Positions 52,370-61,964 of a stretch of 64,000 nt of DNA are shown piece after piece. The notes beneath the pieces were generated by a model that worked only from the letters and a program-made list of their open reading frames with translations, was not told the origin of the DNA and made no database searches. The translations under genes and the position numbers were made by a program. The stretch's first letter is position 1, and each line of letters begins with the position of its first letter. The stretch comes from Dysgonomonas sp. 25 (lineage in GTDB: Bacteria > Bacteroidota > Bacteroidia > Bacteroidales > Dysgonomonadaceae): assembly GCF_010501075.1 (NCBI RefSeq), contig NZ_QVMN01000001.1, positions 1 to 64,000 of the forward strand, written 5' to 3'.

Positions 52370-54223
52370 ATGAATCAGAGCCTGGATCCTATGATAAACA
52401 AGGAAGAAACCACTGAAAAAGAGTTGAACGAGCAAGCCGAAATCGTTTCGAGTGAAGAAACCTCTGCCGCACCTGCTACAGAGGAAGAACAAACCCTCCC
52501 GCCAATGGATAAGGAGGCAATTCTGGAGAAATTGAAAGATTTCACCGTGCCTGATGCTGCTGTCCCTTCCCGGGCGGAAGTAGAAGCGCTGAAACAGGCA
52601 TTTTATCGTATTCGCTCCAAAGAAACAGAAGAAGAAAAAGCTAAATATATAGCTGATGGAAACGAAGAGGAATCTTTCACTCCGTCAGCAGATCCCAAGG
52701 ATGATGTGTTAAAAACCTATCTGGGAGAAATAAAGGCTAAACGTGCCCGCCAAATGGCAGAGGAAGAAAGCCAGAAAGAAGAAAACTATCAGAAGAAACT
52801 CGCTGTAATAGAGGCTATAAAAGCGCTCACCGAAAGTACCGACGATTTCAATAAACTCTACAAAGGGTTTAAGGATTTGCAACAGCAATGGAATGATATC
52901 AAACAGGTTCCGGCATCGAAGGAAAAAGACTTATGGCGCGACTACCAACGTTATACCGAAGTTTTCTATGATCTGATCAAGATAAATAACGAGTTTCGTG
53001 ATTACGATTTCAAGAAAAATCTGGAGTTGAAGATAGCTATTTGCGAGGCGACAGAGAAGCTCGATGAGGAAACCGATATTGTATCGGCTTTCCATCAATT
53101 GCAGAATTTCCATCAGCAGTGGCGCGAGATAGGTCCTGTGGCGAAGGAATTGCGCGAGGAACTTTGGGAGCGTTTCAAGACGGCATCTACTGCTATCAAC
53201 AAGAAATATCAGACACACTTCGAATCATTGAAAGGTAAAGAAGAAGAGAATCTGGAGAAGAAACGTGCTATTTGCGAAACGTTGAGTGCTATCGATTACT
53301 CTGCGCTTACCTCTATGAAGCTTTGGGATGAAAAGAGCAAGGAAGTGATTGCCCTTCAGGCGGAATGGAAAACAATCGGTTTTGTACCGAAGAAATATAA
53401 TACGCAGATATTTGAGGAGTTCAGAAGTTTCTGTGATAAGTTCTTCGAAAAGAAAAGCGAATTTTTCAAGGGCGTGAAAGAAGATATGGACGTCAACCTG
53501 GAGAAGAAACGCGCTCTTTGCGAACGGGCAAACCAATTGAAAGATAGTACCGATTGGAAGAAAACAACGGATGAGATGATTGCTATCCAAAAAGAATGGA
53601 AAACAATCGGTCCTGTACCGCGGAAATATTCCGACACAATTTGGAAAGAGTTCGTAACGGCCTGTGATTATTTCTTCGAGCAGAAGAAGAAAAATACATC
53701 GTCGCAAAAGGATGAGGAAGAAGCTAATCTGAAAGCTAAGAAAGAAATAATAGAGAAGGTAAAAGCTATCGATACAGCTTTGTCTGCTGACGAAGTTATT
53801 GCCGAAATTCGTAAATATACGGACGAATGGCATACTATCGGTTTCGTTCCATTCAAGGAGAAAGATAAAATATATAAGCAATTCCACGAGGCTGTCGATG
53901 CACATTACGACCGCTTGAAAGTGGATAAGACGGAACGCCGTTTGGATGCTTTCAAATCTAATCTCGAAGGGATTGCGAAAGGGGAAGGTGGTAACAGACG
54001 ATTGCTCCTTCGCGAAAGAGATCGCTTATTGCATACATATAATAAGCTGAAATCTGACCTCCAGACCTATGAGAATAATATGAACTTCCTTTCTTTATCG
54101 TCTAAAGGCGCAAGTACTTTACTCAAAGATGTAAACATCAAGATAAAGAGTTTGCGGGATGAAATGGAATTGATAGCGAAAAAGGTAGAAGCTATCGACA
54201 AAAGTCTTGATAGTGAAGAATAA
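52370..54223 (+). CDS. DUF349 repeat protein
   Basis: This 617-residue protein is acidic at its N-terminus and then carries about five tandem DUF349 repeats of about 70-75 residues. Each has a Trp-rich helix pair of the form WKTIGPVPRKYSDTIWKEFVTACDYFF. It has no signal peptide or membrane segment, so it is cytoplasmic. The family has no firmly established function in Bacteroidetes. I chose the ATG at 52370; an earlier in-frame ATG at 52253 would add 39 residues of unlikely composition. It follows porW and may be cotranscribed with it. Confidence 0.85.
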   Translation: MNQSLDPMINKEETTEKELNEQAEIVSSEETSAAPATEEEQTLPPMDKEAILEKLKDFTVPDAAVPSRAEVEALKQAFYRIRSKETEEEKAKYIADGNEEESFTPSADPKDDVLKTYLGEIKAKRARQMAEEESQKEENYQKKLAVIEAIKALTESTDDFNKLYKGFKDLQQQWNDIKQVPASKEKDLWRDYQRYTEVFYDLIKINNEFRDYDFKKNLELKIAICEATEKLDEETDIVSAFHQLQNFHQQWREIGPVAKELREELWERFKTASTAINKKYQTHFESLKGKEEENLEKKRAICETLSAIDYSALTSMKLWDEKSKEVIALQAEWKTIGFVPKKYNTQIFEEFRSFCDKFFEKKSEFFKGVKEDMDVNLEKKRALCERANQLKDSTDWKKTTDEMIAIQKEWKTIGPVPRKYSDTIWKEFVTACDYFFEQKKKNTSSQKDEEEANLKAKKEIIEKVKAIDTALSADEVIAEIRKYTDEWHTIGFVPFKEKDKIYKQFHEAVDAHYDRLKVDKTERRLDAFKSNLEGIAKGEGGNRRLLLRERDRLLHTYNKLKSDLQTYENNMNFLSLSSKGASTLLKDVNIKIKSLRDEMELIAKKVEAIDKSLDSEE

Positions 54224-54249
54224 AAGTATTTGATAATTATATTATAGAG

Positions 54250-54288
54250 GAAGCATTAATTGGAAGATATTAATGCTTCTTCTGTTTG
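54250..54288 (+). terminator. Terminator after the DUF349 gene
   Basis: GAAGCATTAAT (54250-54260) and ATTAATGCTTC (54269-54279) form a perfect 11-bp stem, followed by a T-rich stretch. Confidence 0.8.
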
Positions 54289-54304
54289 AAAACGAAGGAA
54301 TCGC

Positions 54305-55405
54305 ATGAATAAGAATCGTATTTTTTTATTATTGATATTACTGGTGTCATTAGTAATGAGCCTTTCGGCACAAAAACAATCCGAACCTTTGCGGTTGGCT
54401 GTTGCGGGAGTATCGCACGGGCATATCTGGGAAGTTGTCAGCCGTATAGATCGCGGCGATTTCACTGTTGTAGGGGTTTATGAGCAAGATGATTTCTTGA
54501 GGAAGAATAACGGATTAGTTGACAAAGTAGCCAACAGCAAATTCTATGGAGATTTATCCCGGATGCTGGACGAAACGAAGCCCGAAGTTGTTGTGGCATA
54601 CGGTTCGATATACGATCACTTGTCGGTTGTTGAGGCTTGCGCGCCAAGGGGTATCCATGTGATGGTAGAGAAACCTTTAGCCGTAAACAAAGAACATGCG
54701 ACAAGGATTACCGAATTAGCCCGTAAGCATAATATTAAAGTTCTGACTAATTACGAAACAACATGGTATTCGACCAATCATGAGGCATATAGAATGATAA
54801 AGGAGCAAGGCCGGATTGGCGAAATAACGCGCATCAACATTTATGACGGTCACGAAGGCCCTATCGAAATCGGTTGCGGAAAGGAGTTTACAGACTGGTT
54901 GACAGATCCTGTCCTCAATGGCGGTGGTGCGGTGATTGACTTCGGATGTTACGGTGCCAATCTGGCTACATGGCTTTTTGACGGAGAAAAACCATTGAGT
55001 GTTTATGCCGTACTAAAAACTCAGAAGCCGGATATATATCCCAAAGTGGATGATGATGCGACTATCATGCTTGAATATCCAAAAGCGACAGTCGAAATTA
55101 TGGCTTCGTGGAACTGGCCGATGAGCCGTAAAGATATGCATATATATGGTAGCAAAGGCTATATTTGTCAGGACACACCTACCGCAATGCGGGTAGGGAA
55201 GGGGAATAAAGTTGATAAGCTGGAACCTGCACCGTTGGCATATCCTTATAATGATTCATTCTACTATTTGAAGGCTGTTGTCAGAGGTGATATTCCTCTT
55301 GAAAAGACCGATTTATCCTCGATTGACAATAACCTGATTGTAGTAGAGATATTGCAAGCGGCCATCGAAAGTGCACGTACCGGCTGTGCTGTCAAATTGC
55401 AATAA
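54305..55405 (+). CDS. Exported Gfo/Idh/MocA family oxidoreductase
   Basis: This 366-residue protein has a Sec-type signal peptide ending MSLSA before Gln. The Rossmann domain starts LRLAVAGVSHGHIWEVV, and the family motif EKPLAVNKEHA follows near residue 120. The C-terminal GFO_IDH_MocA domain includes NGGGAVIDFGCYGANLATWL. The usual GxGxxG is replaced by GVSHGH. Family members oxidise sugars or act as NAD-recycling glycosidases (as in GH109). An exported one must keep its cofactor outside the cytoplasm. The start codon lies just after a terminator, so it has its own promoter, which I could not place. Confidence 0.85.
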   Translation: MNKNRIFLLLILLVSLVMSLSAQKQSEPLRLAVAGVSHGHIWEVVSRIDRGDFTVVGVYEQDDFLRKNNGLVDKVANSKFYGDLSRMLDETKPEVVVAYGSIYDHLSVVEACAPRGIHVMVEKPLAVNKEHATRITELARKHNIKVLTNYETTWYSTNHEAYRMIKEQGRIGEITRINIYDGHEGPIEIGCGKEFTDWLTDPVLNGGGAVIDFGCYGANLATWLFDGEKPLSVYAVLKTQKPDIYPKVDDDATIMLEYPKATVEIMASWNWPMSRKDMHIYGSKGYICQDTPTAMRVGKGNKVDKLEPAPLAYPYNDSFYYLKAVVRGDIPLEKTDLSSIDNNLIVVEILQAAIESARTGCAVKLQ

Positions 55406-55492
55406 ACAGTATTACATAGTATAGACTTCATTATCGATAGCAATTATATTACTATCCAACCTTGTGGCAATATATATTACGAATAAGTTTAT

Positions 55493-55500
55493 TATATTTG
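55493..55500 (+). promoter_or_regulatory. -7 promoter box of the AraC regulator gene
   Basis: TATATTTG lies 37 nt before the start codon. No -33 box with proper spacing was seen. Confidence 0.5.
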
Positions 55501-55537
55501 TATTATATATAATAATTACTTATACTTTCTTGTCAAT

Positions 55538-56428
55538 ATGAAACAGCATCGATTAGTAATTCATGAGGTAACTCCATTGTCGGAAAAAGATTGCTTTTAT
55601 ATAGCAGATAGGCGCAAGACTGAATTTACTTACCCTATCCATAGCCATTCGGAATTTGAATTGAATTTTGCTTTGAATGCAGCCGGAGTGAGGCGAATTG
55701 TTGGAGATTCGATCGAATTGATTGGAGATTACGATCTTGTGCTTATTACCGGTGATAATCTTGAACATGTATGGGAGCATAATCAGTGTGTTTCTAAGGA
55801 TATAAGGGAGATTACCGTGCAATTCTCTCCTGATTTGTTTTCTGATATCTTTTTTAAGAAAAAACAATTCTCATCTATTCTGCATATGTTCGAGCTGGCA
55901 CAGAAAGGGCTTGCATTTCCTACCGAAGCGATAATGAAGGTTTTTTATTTGTTAGATAATCTGGCTTCCGGGCAACAAGGATTTTATGCTGTAATGAAAT
56001 TTCTGACTATTCTTTACGAATTGTCTCTTTTTACAAACGATGCCAGAGTTTTATCCAGTTCTTCCTTTGCTAAGGTTGATTTGACGACGGATAGCAGGCG
56101 GATAAGAAAAGTTCAGGAATATATAAATGAGAATTATAAGGAAAATATTAAGCTTGGTCAGTTGGCTGAAATAATAGGCTTAACGCCTGTCTCTTTCAGT
56201 CGTTTTTTTAAGCTTCACACTGGAAAGAGTCCGGTTGATTATATCATAGAGACACGTCTCGGCCATGCTGCGCGTTTGTTAGTCGATTCTTCCAAATCGG
56301 TAGCCGAAATATGTTTTGAATGCGGATTTAATAATATATCAAACTTTAATCGTATTTTCCGGAAGAGTAAAAGTTGTACGCCAAAAGAGTTTCGTGAGAA
56401 TTATAAAAAAAGAATGGTATTAGTGTGA
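55538..56428 (+). CDS. AraC family transcriptional regulator
   Basis: This 296-residue protein has an N-terminal cupin-like sensor domain (YPIHSHSEFELNFALNAAG and GDYDLVLITGDNLEHVW, residues about 30-90). A C-terminal AraC DNA-binding domain (about residues 190-290) has two helix-turn-helix motifs: KLGQLAEIIGLTPVSFSRFFKLHTGKSPVDYI and VAEICFECGFNNISNFNRIFRKSKSCTPKEFR. It is cytoplasmic and should respond to a sugar. It lies directly upstream of a SusC/SusD operon in the same orientation, so it is the likely regulator of that locus. Confidence 0.92.
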   Translation: MKQHRLVIHEVTPLSEKDCFYIADRRKTEFTYPIHSHSEFELNFALNAAGVRRIVGDSIELIGDYDLVLITGDNLEHVWEHNQCVSKDIREITVQFSPDLFSDIFFKKKQFSSILHMFELAQKGLAFPTEAIMKVFYLLDNLASGQQGFYAVMKFLTILYELSLFTNDARVLSSSSFAKVDLTTDSRRIRKVQEYINENYKENIKLGQLAEIIGLTPVSFSRFFKLHTGKSPVDYIIETRLGHAARLLVDSSKSVAEICFECGFNNISNFNRIFRKSKSCTPKEFRENYKKRMVLV

Positions 56429-56831
56429 CGTGTGCGTATCTCATTTTTCTATGCGAAATATTCAGGTTATAGAATAATGATAAAATCGTATCGCTTTTTA
56501 ATAAAACTGTTTTTCTTTTTTGAAGGGGTGTTTTGTTTTTGATATTGTAATATGTTGTTATATAGTGTTTTGTTTTATTTGGTGTATAGGGTGTGGATTG
56601 ATTGGTGATGGTAAAATTGTATCGGTTTTCTGAATGATATATTCTAAATGATGTAGCTTTATTTCATATTTTACTTTTGACCTTTGTGAAAGGAAAATAA
56701 TGCTTCTATAGTCAGGTTTGTGGGTGTGTGTAAAATCTGTTATATATAGAATCTGCCAATATTTATATGCTACAAATTTGATGTGCATACTTTATTTTGA
56801 TGATAAAGTATTGTTATATGATAAAATAGTA

Positions 56832-56863
56832 TTTGTTATTCTTTTTCGTTGTACATATTTTTG
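56832..56863 (+). promoter_or_regulatory. Predicted promoter of the susC-like operon
   Basis: TTTG (56832-56835), a 20-nt spacer and TATTTTTG (56856-56863) give a near-perfect Bacteroidetes promoter. It leaves a leader of about 310 nt before susC. The rest of the 56429-57177 gap is AT-rich, and I see no supportable gene or clear structure in it. Confidence 0.65.
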
Positions 56864-57177
56864 TTATGTGGGATCTTGAAAATATTCGATTCCATATTTA
56901 TATACTGAACAATGTGAAGAGATAAGAAACAGCCGAGAATAAATATACTATTGATAATTAATAAAATAAAACTAATACCAATGGAATAGAAACATCATTG
57001 TTGTTCGACAAAAATAAAAGAAACAAATATGAAATGGACTTGGATATATGTGATGATGAATACATGAAATAACACTGCAATTATGCCGATGCTTTCAGTT
57101 TGACCATATATCTAAAAATAGTAGAATTAATTAATTTCAGAACGATTTTGTAATCCTATTTGAAAAATCTGATATAT

Positions 57178-60100
57178 ATGAAAAGAAAAATTTACACTTT
57201 ACTTCTATTTTTTTGCATGCTTCCAATATCATTGTTGGCTCAAGACATATCGATATTGGGAACAGTAACAGAAGCTTCTACAATGGAACCTTTACTTGGA
57301 GCTACGGTTCGGATAAAGGGAAAAAATGCTGGTACATTTACTGATATAGATGGAAAATATTCTATCGAAGCAAAGCAAGGGGATATACTTGTCTTCTCGC
57401 TCGTAGGGATGAAATCTGTCGAAAGGACAGTAAATGGCAGTGGCCCGATAGATGTTGCTATGGACAATGACAATACGATGTTGGATCAAGTTGTTGTTAT
57501 TGGTTATGGTACAGTCAAAAAAAGCCACCTGTCGGGGGCAGTAAATTCATTAACTGCAAAAGAACTGAATGGTCAGGTTGCCAGCAATGCGGCTGTTGCC
57601 TTGCAAGGTAAAATACCCGGCGTGTCAGTTTCCAGTACCAGTGGAGATCCTAATTCCAAAATGAGTATCAACGTCAGGGGAATCAGTTCATTGTCTAACA
57701 ATGATCCACTTTACGTAATCGATGGTGCTATCGGCGATATCAGCATCGTAGACCCTACCGACATCGAATCGATAGAAATATTGAAAGATGCAGCATCTGC
57801 TGCAATCTATGGCTTTCGTGCTGCCGGAGGTGTAATCCTTATTTCGACCAAAAGTGGCCGTAAGGAAACGCCTACTAAACTGGATTTGAACATCTTTACC
57901 GGATTCAGCAGCATGAACAAGAAGCTGAAAGTGTTTAATGGAGAGGAATACAGCCGTTTTGCACGTTACTATAATTTGCCTGCCGATGGTTACGGAGCCG
58001 AGGCCGGAGCAGTACCTTTTGTAGGTAAGGGAACAGACTGGCAGGATGTGATGTATAACACAGCTATGATATATAAAGCAAATATCAATCTCTCGGGAGG
58101 TTCATCAACTTCTACCTATAATTTTTCGGCAGGTTACCTCAATAAAGAAGGTATACTAAGAAATACGGATCATGAGTCATATAATGTCCGCCTGAAAAAC
58201 GATTTCTCGTTGTTAAATAACCGTTTGACAATAGGCGAAACAATGATTGTACGGATGTCTAAAGGGCATGGAAATGTTAGCGAAACCTCTACCTTGGGTA
58301 TTCTTCAATATCCTTCCGTATTGCCTGTATTTGATGCTACTAATATGAATGGTTATGCTACTTCTAAAGATCTGAATTCACCAAATCCATATGGAGAAGC
58401 CTATCTGTTCGATCGCCGTACGCAAGATACCGAGTTCTTCATGAATGCTTATGCACAGGCTGAAATTATCGAAGGCTTGAAATATAAATTTAGTGTAGGA
58501 GTTCGTCGTAATTATGGCAAACAACGTTATTATACACATGCTTATGATTTGGGGACATATGGTAAAAATGAAAGGCCGGATTTGGCTGAAGCCTCTTCAA
58601 ATTACCAATCGTGGTTATTAGAAAACACGTTGAATTATGAACGTACATTCGGTTTGCATGACCTCACGGCTATGGTAGGTTATTCGGCACAGAAAGATAA
58701 ATTCTGGGGAATGACAGGCTCAAACTCCGATATACCTGAATATATAGGAGTTATGCCCGGAACGGGAAGCTCGATAGAAGCGACAAGTTACATTAATCAA
58801 TTGTCATTGATTTCGCAATTTGCTCGCGTAATGTACTCATTCGACAATCGTTACCTCTTATCGACATCTATTCGTCGTGATGGTTCATCCCGTTTTGCAA
58901 ACGGACATAAATTCGGATGTTTCCCGTCGGTATCGGCAGGATGGAATATTCACGAAGAAAGCTTCTTCTCGCCATTAAGAAATACTGTAGACCAATTGAA
59001 ATTGCGTTTGAGTTATGGGGTACTGGGTAACCAGGAAATGGAGCCTTTCTACCCGACACAAGGTGTAGTAGCTGATAATATGAATTACCTGCAAGGTGGT
59101 AAAATATGGTTCGGACAATTACCGTATGTAAGGCCTGTTTCGCCAGCCAATCTGAAATGGGAAAAATCCGAAACTTACAACTTGGGGCTTGATCTGAACT
59201 TATGGAATGGAGCTTTGAGCCTAACTGCCGATGCATATATAAAGAATACCAACGATGTGTTGCTTCCTGTGCCTTTTGCTCCATCATCAGGTATCGAAGG
59301 GTATGCTATCCAGAATGTAGGACAGGTACGTAATACAGGTATCGAGCTGGCTATCAATCATCGCGGAAAGATAGGAAAAGAGTTCAATTATTATGTTGGT
59401 GGTAATATTACTACAGGAAAAAATAAGGTGACAAAAGTGACTCTTGACAATGGAAGCCTGAACGTTGTTGGATACAAAGCCCATGGAGCAGCAGAACAAG
59501 GTATCACCTTGTTTTCGAAAGGTCACCCGATAGGATTCTTTAACCTTATCGAAACAGATGGTATTTTCCGTAGTCAGGAAGAAATTGATAATCACCGGGA
59601 TAAAAATGGAAAACTAATTCAACCCGGAGCGCAAGTAGGGGATGTACGCTATAAAGATCATAATGGCGACGGAGTGATAAATACCGACGACCAGCATGAG
59701 GTAGGCAGCCCATTCCCTGATATGACTTTCGGCCTTCGTTTAGGCGGTGACTGGAAAGGGATAGATTTCAACCTATTCTTTGATGGCATGACTGGCAACG
59801 ATATATATAACTATCCACGCTACGTACTCGAATCGAGCAATTACAACGGAAACCATAGCACAAGGTTAGCTAATTCATGGAGGCCTGATAATCAGAATAC
59901 TAATATTCCTCGTTTCTCGAAAGTGGATGGAGTAGACAACGGTTGGGCATACACCGACCGATGGTTAGAAGACGGATCGTATTTACGCCTCAAAACATTG
60001 GATATTGGTTATAGCTTACCTGCAAAATGGTTGAAGTCTATAAAATTGGAACATGTCAGGGTTTATACTTCTATGGAAAATCTTTTCACCTTGACAAAAT

Positions 60101-60234
60101 ACTCTGGTTATTCACCTGACTTAGGCGAAAGTGAACATCTCAATGTATCGTATCGTGTTCTGTCACGGGGAGTTGATGAAGGACGCTATCCTCAGCAACG
60201 TACTATCTCGTTTGGCATTCAGGTGAAATTATAA
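57178..60234 (+). CDS. SusC/RagA-type TonB-linked outer-membrane receptor
   Basis: This 1018-residue protein has a signal peptide ending ISLLA before Gln. A CarboxypepD_reg-like domain covers about residues 22-100. Then come the SusC signature VVIGYGTVKKSHLSGAV, the plug domain (about 110-225) and a TonB-dependent barrel ending in a C-terminal aromatic strand (TISFGIQVKL). With SusD it imports oligosaccharides across the outer membrane using energy from TonB. I chose the ATG at 57178 over a TTG at 57160. susD follows after 39 nt. Confidence 0.94.
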   Translation: MKRKIYTLLLFFCMLPISLLAQDISILGTVTEASTMEPLLGATVRIKGKNAGTFTDIDGKYSIEAKQGDILVFSLVGMKSVERTVNGSGPIDVAMDNDNTMLDQVVVIGYGTVKKSHLSGAVNSLTAKELNGQVASNAAVALQGKIPGVSVSSTSGDPNSKMSINVRGISSLSNNDPLYVIDGAIGDISIVDPTDIESIEILKDAASAAIYGFRAAGGVILISTKSGRKETPTKLDLNIFTGFSSMNKKLKVFNGEEYSRFARYYNLPADGYGAEAGAVPFVGKGTDWQDVMYNTAMIYKANINLSGGSSTSTYNFSAGYLNKEGILRNTDHESYNVRLKNDFSLLNNRLTIGETMIVRMSKGHGNVSETSTLGILQYPSVLPVFDATNMNGYATSKDLNSPNPYGEAYLFDRRTQDTEFFMNAYAQAEIIEGLKYKFSVGVRRNYGKQRYYTHAYDLGTYGKNERPDLAEASSNYQSWLLENTLNYERTFGLHDLTAMVGYSAQKDKFWGMTGSNSDIPEYIGVMPGTGSSIEATSYINQLSLISQFARVMYSFDNRYLLSTSIRRDGSSRFANGHKFGCFPSVSAGWNIHEESFFSPLRNTVDQLKLRLSYGVLGNQEMEPFYPTQGVVADNMNYLQGGKIWFGQLPYVRPVSPANLKWEKSETYNLGLDLNLWNGALSLTADAYIKNTNDVLLPVPFAPSSGIEGYAIQNVGQVRNTGIELAINHRGKIGKEFNYYVGGNITTGKNKVTKVTLDNGSLNVVGYKAHGAAEQGITLFSKGHPIGFFNLIETDGIFRSQEEIDNHRDKNGKLIQPGAQVGDVRYKDHNGDGVINTDDQHEVGSPFPDMTFGLRLGGDWKGIDFNLFFDGMTGNDIYNYPRYVLESSNYNGNHSTRLANSWRPDNQNTNIPRFSKVDGVDNGWAYTDRWLEDGSYLRLKTLDIGYSLPAKWLKSIKLEHVRVYTSMENLFTLTKYSGYSPDLGESEHLNVSYRVLSRGVDEGRYPQQRTISFGIQVKL

Positions 60235-60273
60235 TATTTAACATAAAGTATATACTTAAAAGATATAATATAT

Positions 60274-61908
60274 ATGAAAAGAAATAAATGGTTAGCATAT
60301 ATATGTACGTTGTTCCTGCTTTGTTGCATGTCAACAGCGTGCAGTGAGTCCGATTTCCTCGATCTGAAAGACGATAATCACTTCACCGAGGATAACTTCT
60401 GGAAAGATAAAGCAGATGCCGAAAGTGCACTGGCAGCAACCTATTCGCCGATAAAATTCCAGATGGACGGATATTACGGAGCCTTTGACGGATGGCTGAA
60501 CCTCAATAGCCGTGGTGATGATATCTTTACTGTAGTAGGTGAAGAAGTCGCTATGTGGCAGATTGCAACATTCCAGAATTCACCATCGAGCGGGCGCGAT
60601 CCATACGGTTATCTTTATACCGGAATACAGCGTGCCAATGTTTTGCTGGCTAATATAGACAAAATTCCGGCATCGAAGATTAGCGACGACGAACGTTCGA
60701 TGATCAAGAGTGAGGCCTATTGCCTCCGGGGATTCCAATATTATCTGTTGGTGACAAACTACGGACAAGTGCCTTTACGCACAATCCCATCCAACGAAGA
60801 TAGCCCGGAAAAAGCTCCGGAATCGTTAGAAAATTTGTGGCTGCATATAGAATCTGATTTCAAAGCCGCTATTGCCGGTGAACTACCTGTTACCCGTCCT
60901 GAATCGGAAAGAGGACGTATAGAAAAAGGTACGGCAATTGCAATGCTCGGAAAAGCTTATGCCGCGCAACATAAATACCAAGAAGCTAAAGATGTGTTGG
61001 AACCTTTGCTTAGCGCGCCTTATACCTACGGATTAATGGCGAATTATGCCGACAATTTTACCAATGTTTACGAAAATAACAAAGAATCGTTGTTCGAACT
61101 GCAATACAGCTCCGATGGTTCGGATACATGGGGTAACGAAGACGGTATCAAACTGGGTAGTTCTATACCTCAGTTTATTGGGCCTGTAGCCTCAAACGGA
61201 TGGGCGAAATTGATGCCTTCTACCTATGTGGTATCTCAATTTGTACAGGAGCTTCGCCCTTCAGGATCAGACACTAAATTCGATAAACGCATGTATGCAT
61301 CTTTCTTCTTCGATCCGCAGACTTACGGCGATGTAGTGCCTAACGAAAAGTGGTATGGAAACAGCCATTCGATGGACGACCTTTGGACTGGCAATGCGGC
61401 TAAAATGGCAGGAGGAGCACCGGCTTTCAATGTGAACGGTACACCAGGGAAGTTCTTGTTGAAAAAATATACGGCATATTACGTAAATGACGCGAGTGCA
61501 GATAATATGAAGAATATAGAAGGAAAATCTAACAATGTCAGAGTATTACGCTTTGCCGAAGTGTTGTTGCTTTATGCCGAAGCTTGTGCCAAAACAAATG
61601 ATGTGGGTGGAGCAAATTATGCCTTAGGACTGATTCGCGAACGTGCGGGATTAGCAGCTAAAACATTTACTCAAGCTCAATTGATGGCCGAAATAGAACA
61701 CCAGAACCTATTGGAGTTCTTTGGTGAAGGACATCGTTTCGATGACCTGAAGCGCTGGTACTCATACGCTGAAATTCAACAAATATTCAGGAATAATTCA
61801 AAACAGGGCGCTGAGAATTTTAAAGAAAAGCACCTGTATTATCCTATTCCTGTAAGCGAATTGAGAGATAATAAAGGAATGGTTCAAAATCCATTATGGA
61901 CAAATTAA
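60274..61908 (+). CDS. SusD/RagB-type surface glycan-binding lipoprotein
   Basis: This 544-residue protein has a lipobox (STAC) followed by SESDFLDLKDDN, an acidic start typical of surface-exposed Bacteroidetes lipoproteins. The N-terminal TPR-like half includes EAYCLRGFQYYLLVTNYGQVPL. The SusD C-terminal region includes LRFAEVLLLYAEACAKTNDVG and EFFGEGHRFDDLKRW, a family signature. It forms the lid over the SusC barrel and binds the oligosaccharide. It is the second gene of the operon. Confidence 0.94.
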   Translation: MKRNKWLAYICTLFLLCCMSTACSESDFLDLKDDNHFTEDNFWKDKADAESALAATYSPIKFQMDGYYGAFDGWLNLNSRGDDIFTVVGEEVAMWQIATFQNSPSSGRDPYGYLYTGIQRANVLLANIDKIPASKISDDERSMIKSEAYCLRGFQYYLLVTNYGQVPLRTIPSNEDSPEKAPESLENLWLHIESDFKAAIAGELPVTRPESERGRIEKGTAIAMLGKAYAAQHKYQEAKDVLEPLLSAPYTYGLMANYADNFTNVYENNKESLFELQYSSDGSDTWGNEDGIKLGSSIPQFIGPVASNGWAKLMPSTYVVSQFVQELRPSGSDTKFDKRMYASFFFDPQTYGDVVPNEKWYGNSHSMDDLWTGNAAKMAGGAPAFNVNGTPGKFLLKKYTAYYVNDASADNMKNIEGKSNNVRVLRFAEVLLLYAEACAKTNDVGGANYALGLIRERAGLAAKTFTQAQLMAEIEHQNLLEFFGEGHRFDDLKRWYSYAEIQQIFRNNSKQGAENFKEKHLYYPIPVSELRDNKGMVQNPLWTN

Positions 61909-61964
61909 CATAGATAGTTATCGTATAAGACGATGCCATAAATAAATAATAACCAAATATAATA

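Noticed and set aside
56558-56788. 76-codon minus-strand open frame in the gap before susC
   Set aside because: It is AT-rich, has no domain resemblance and no promoter on that strand.
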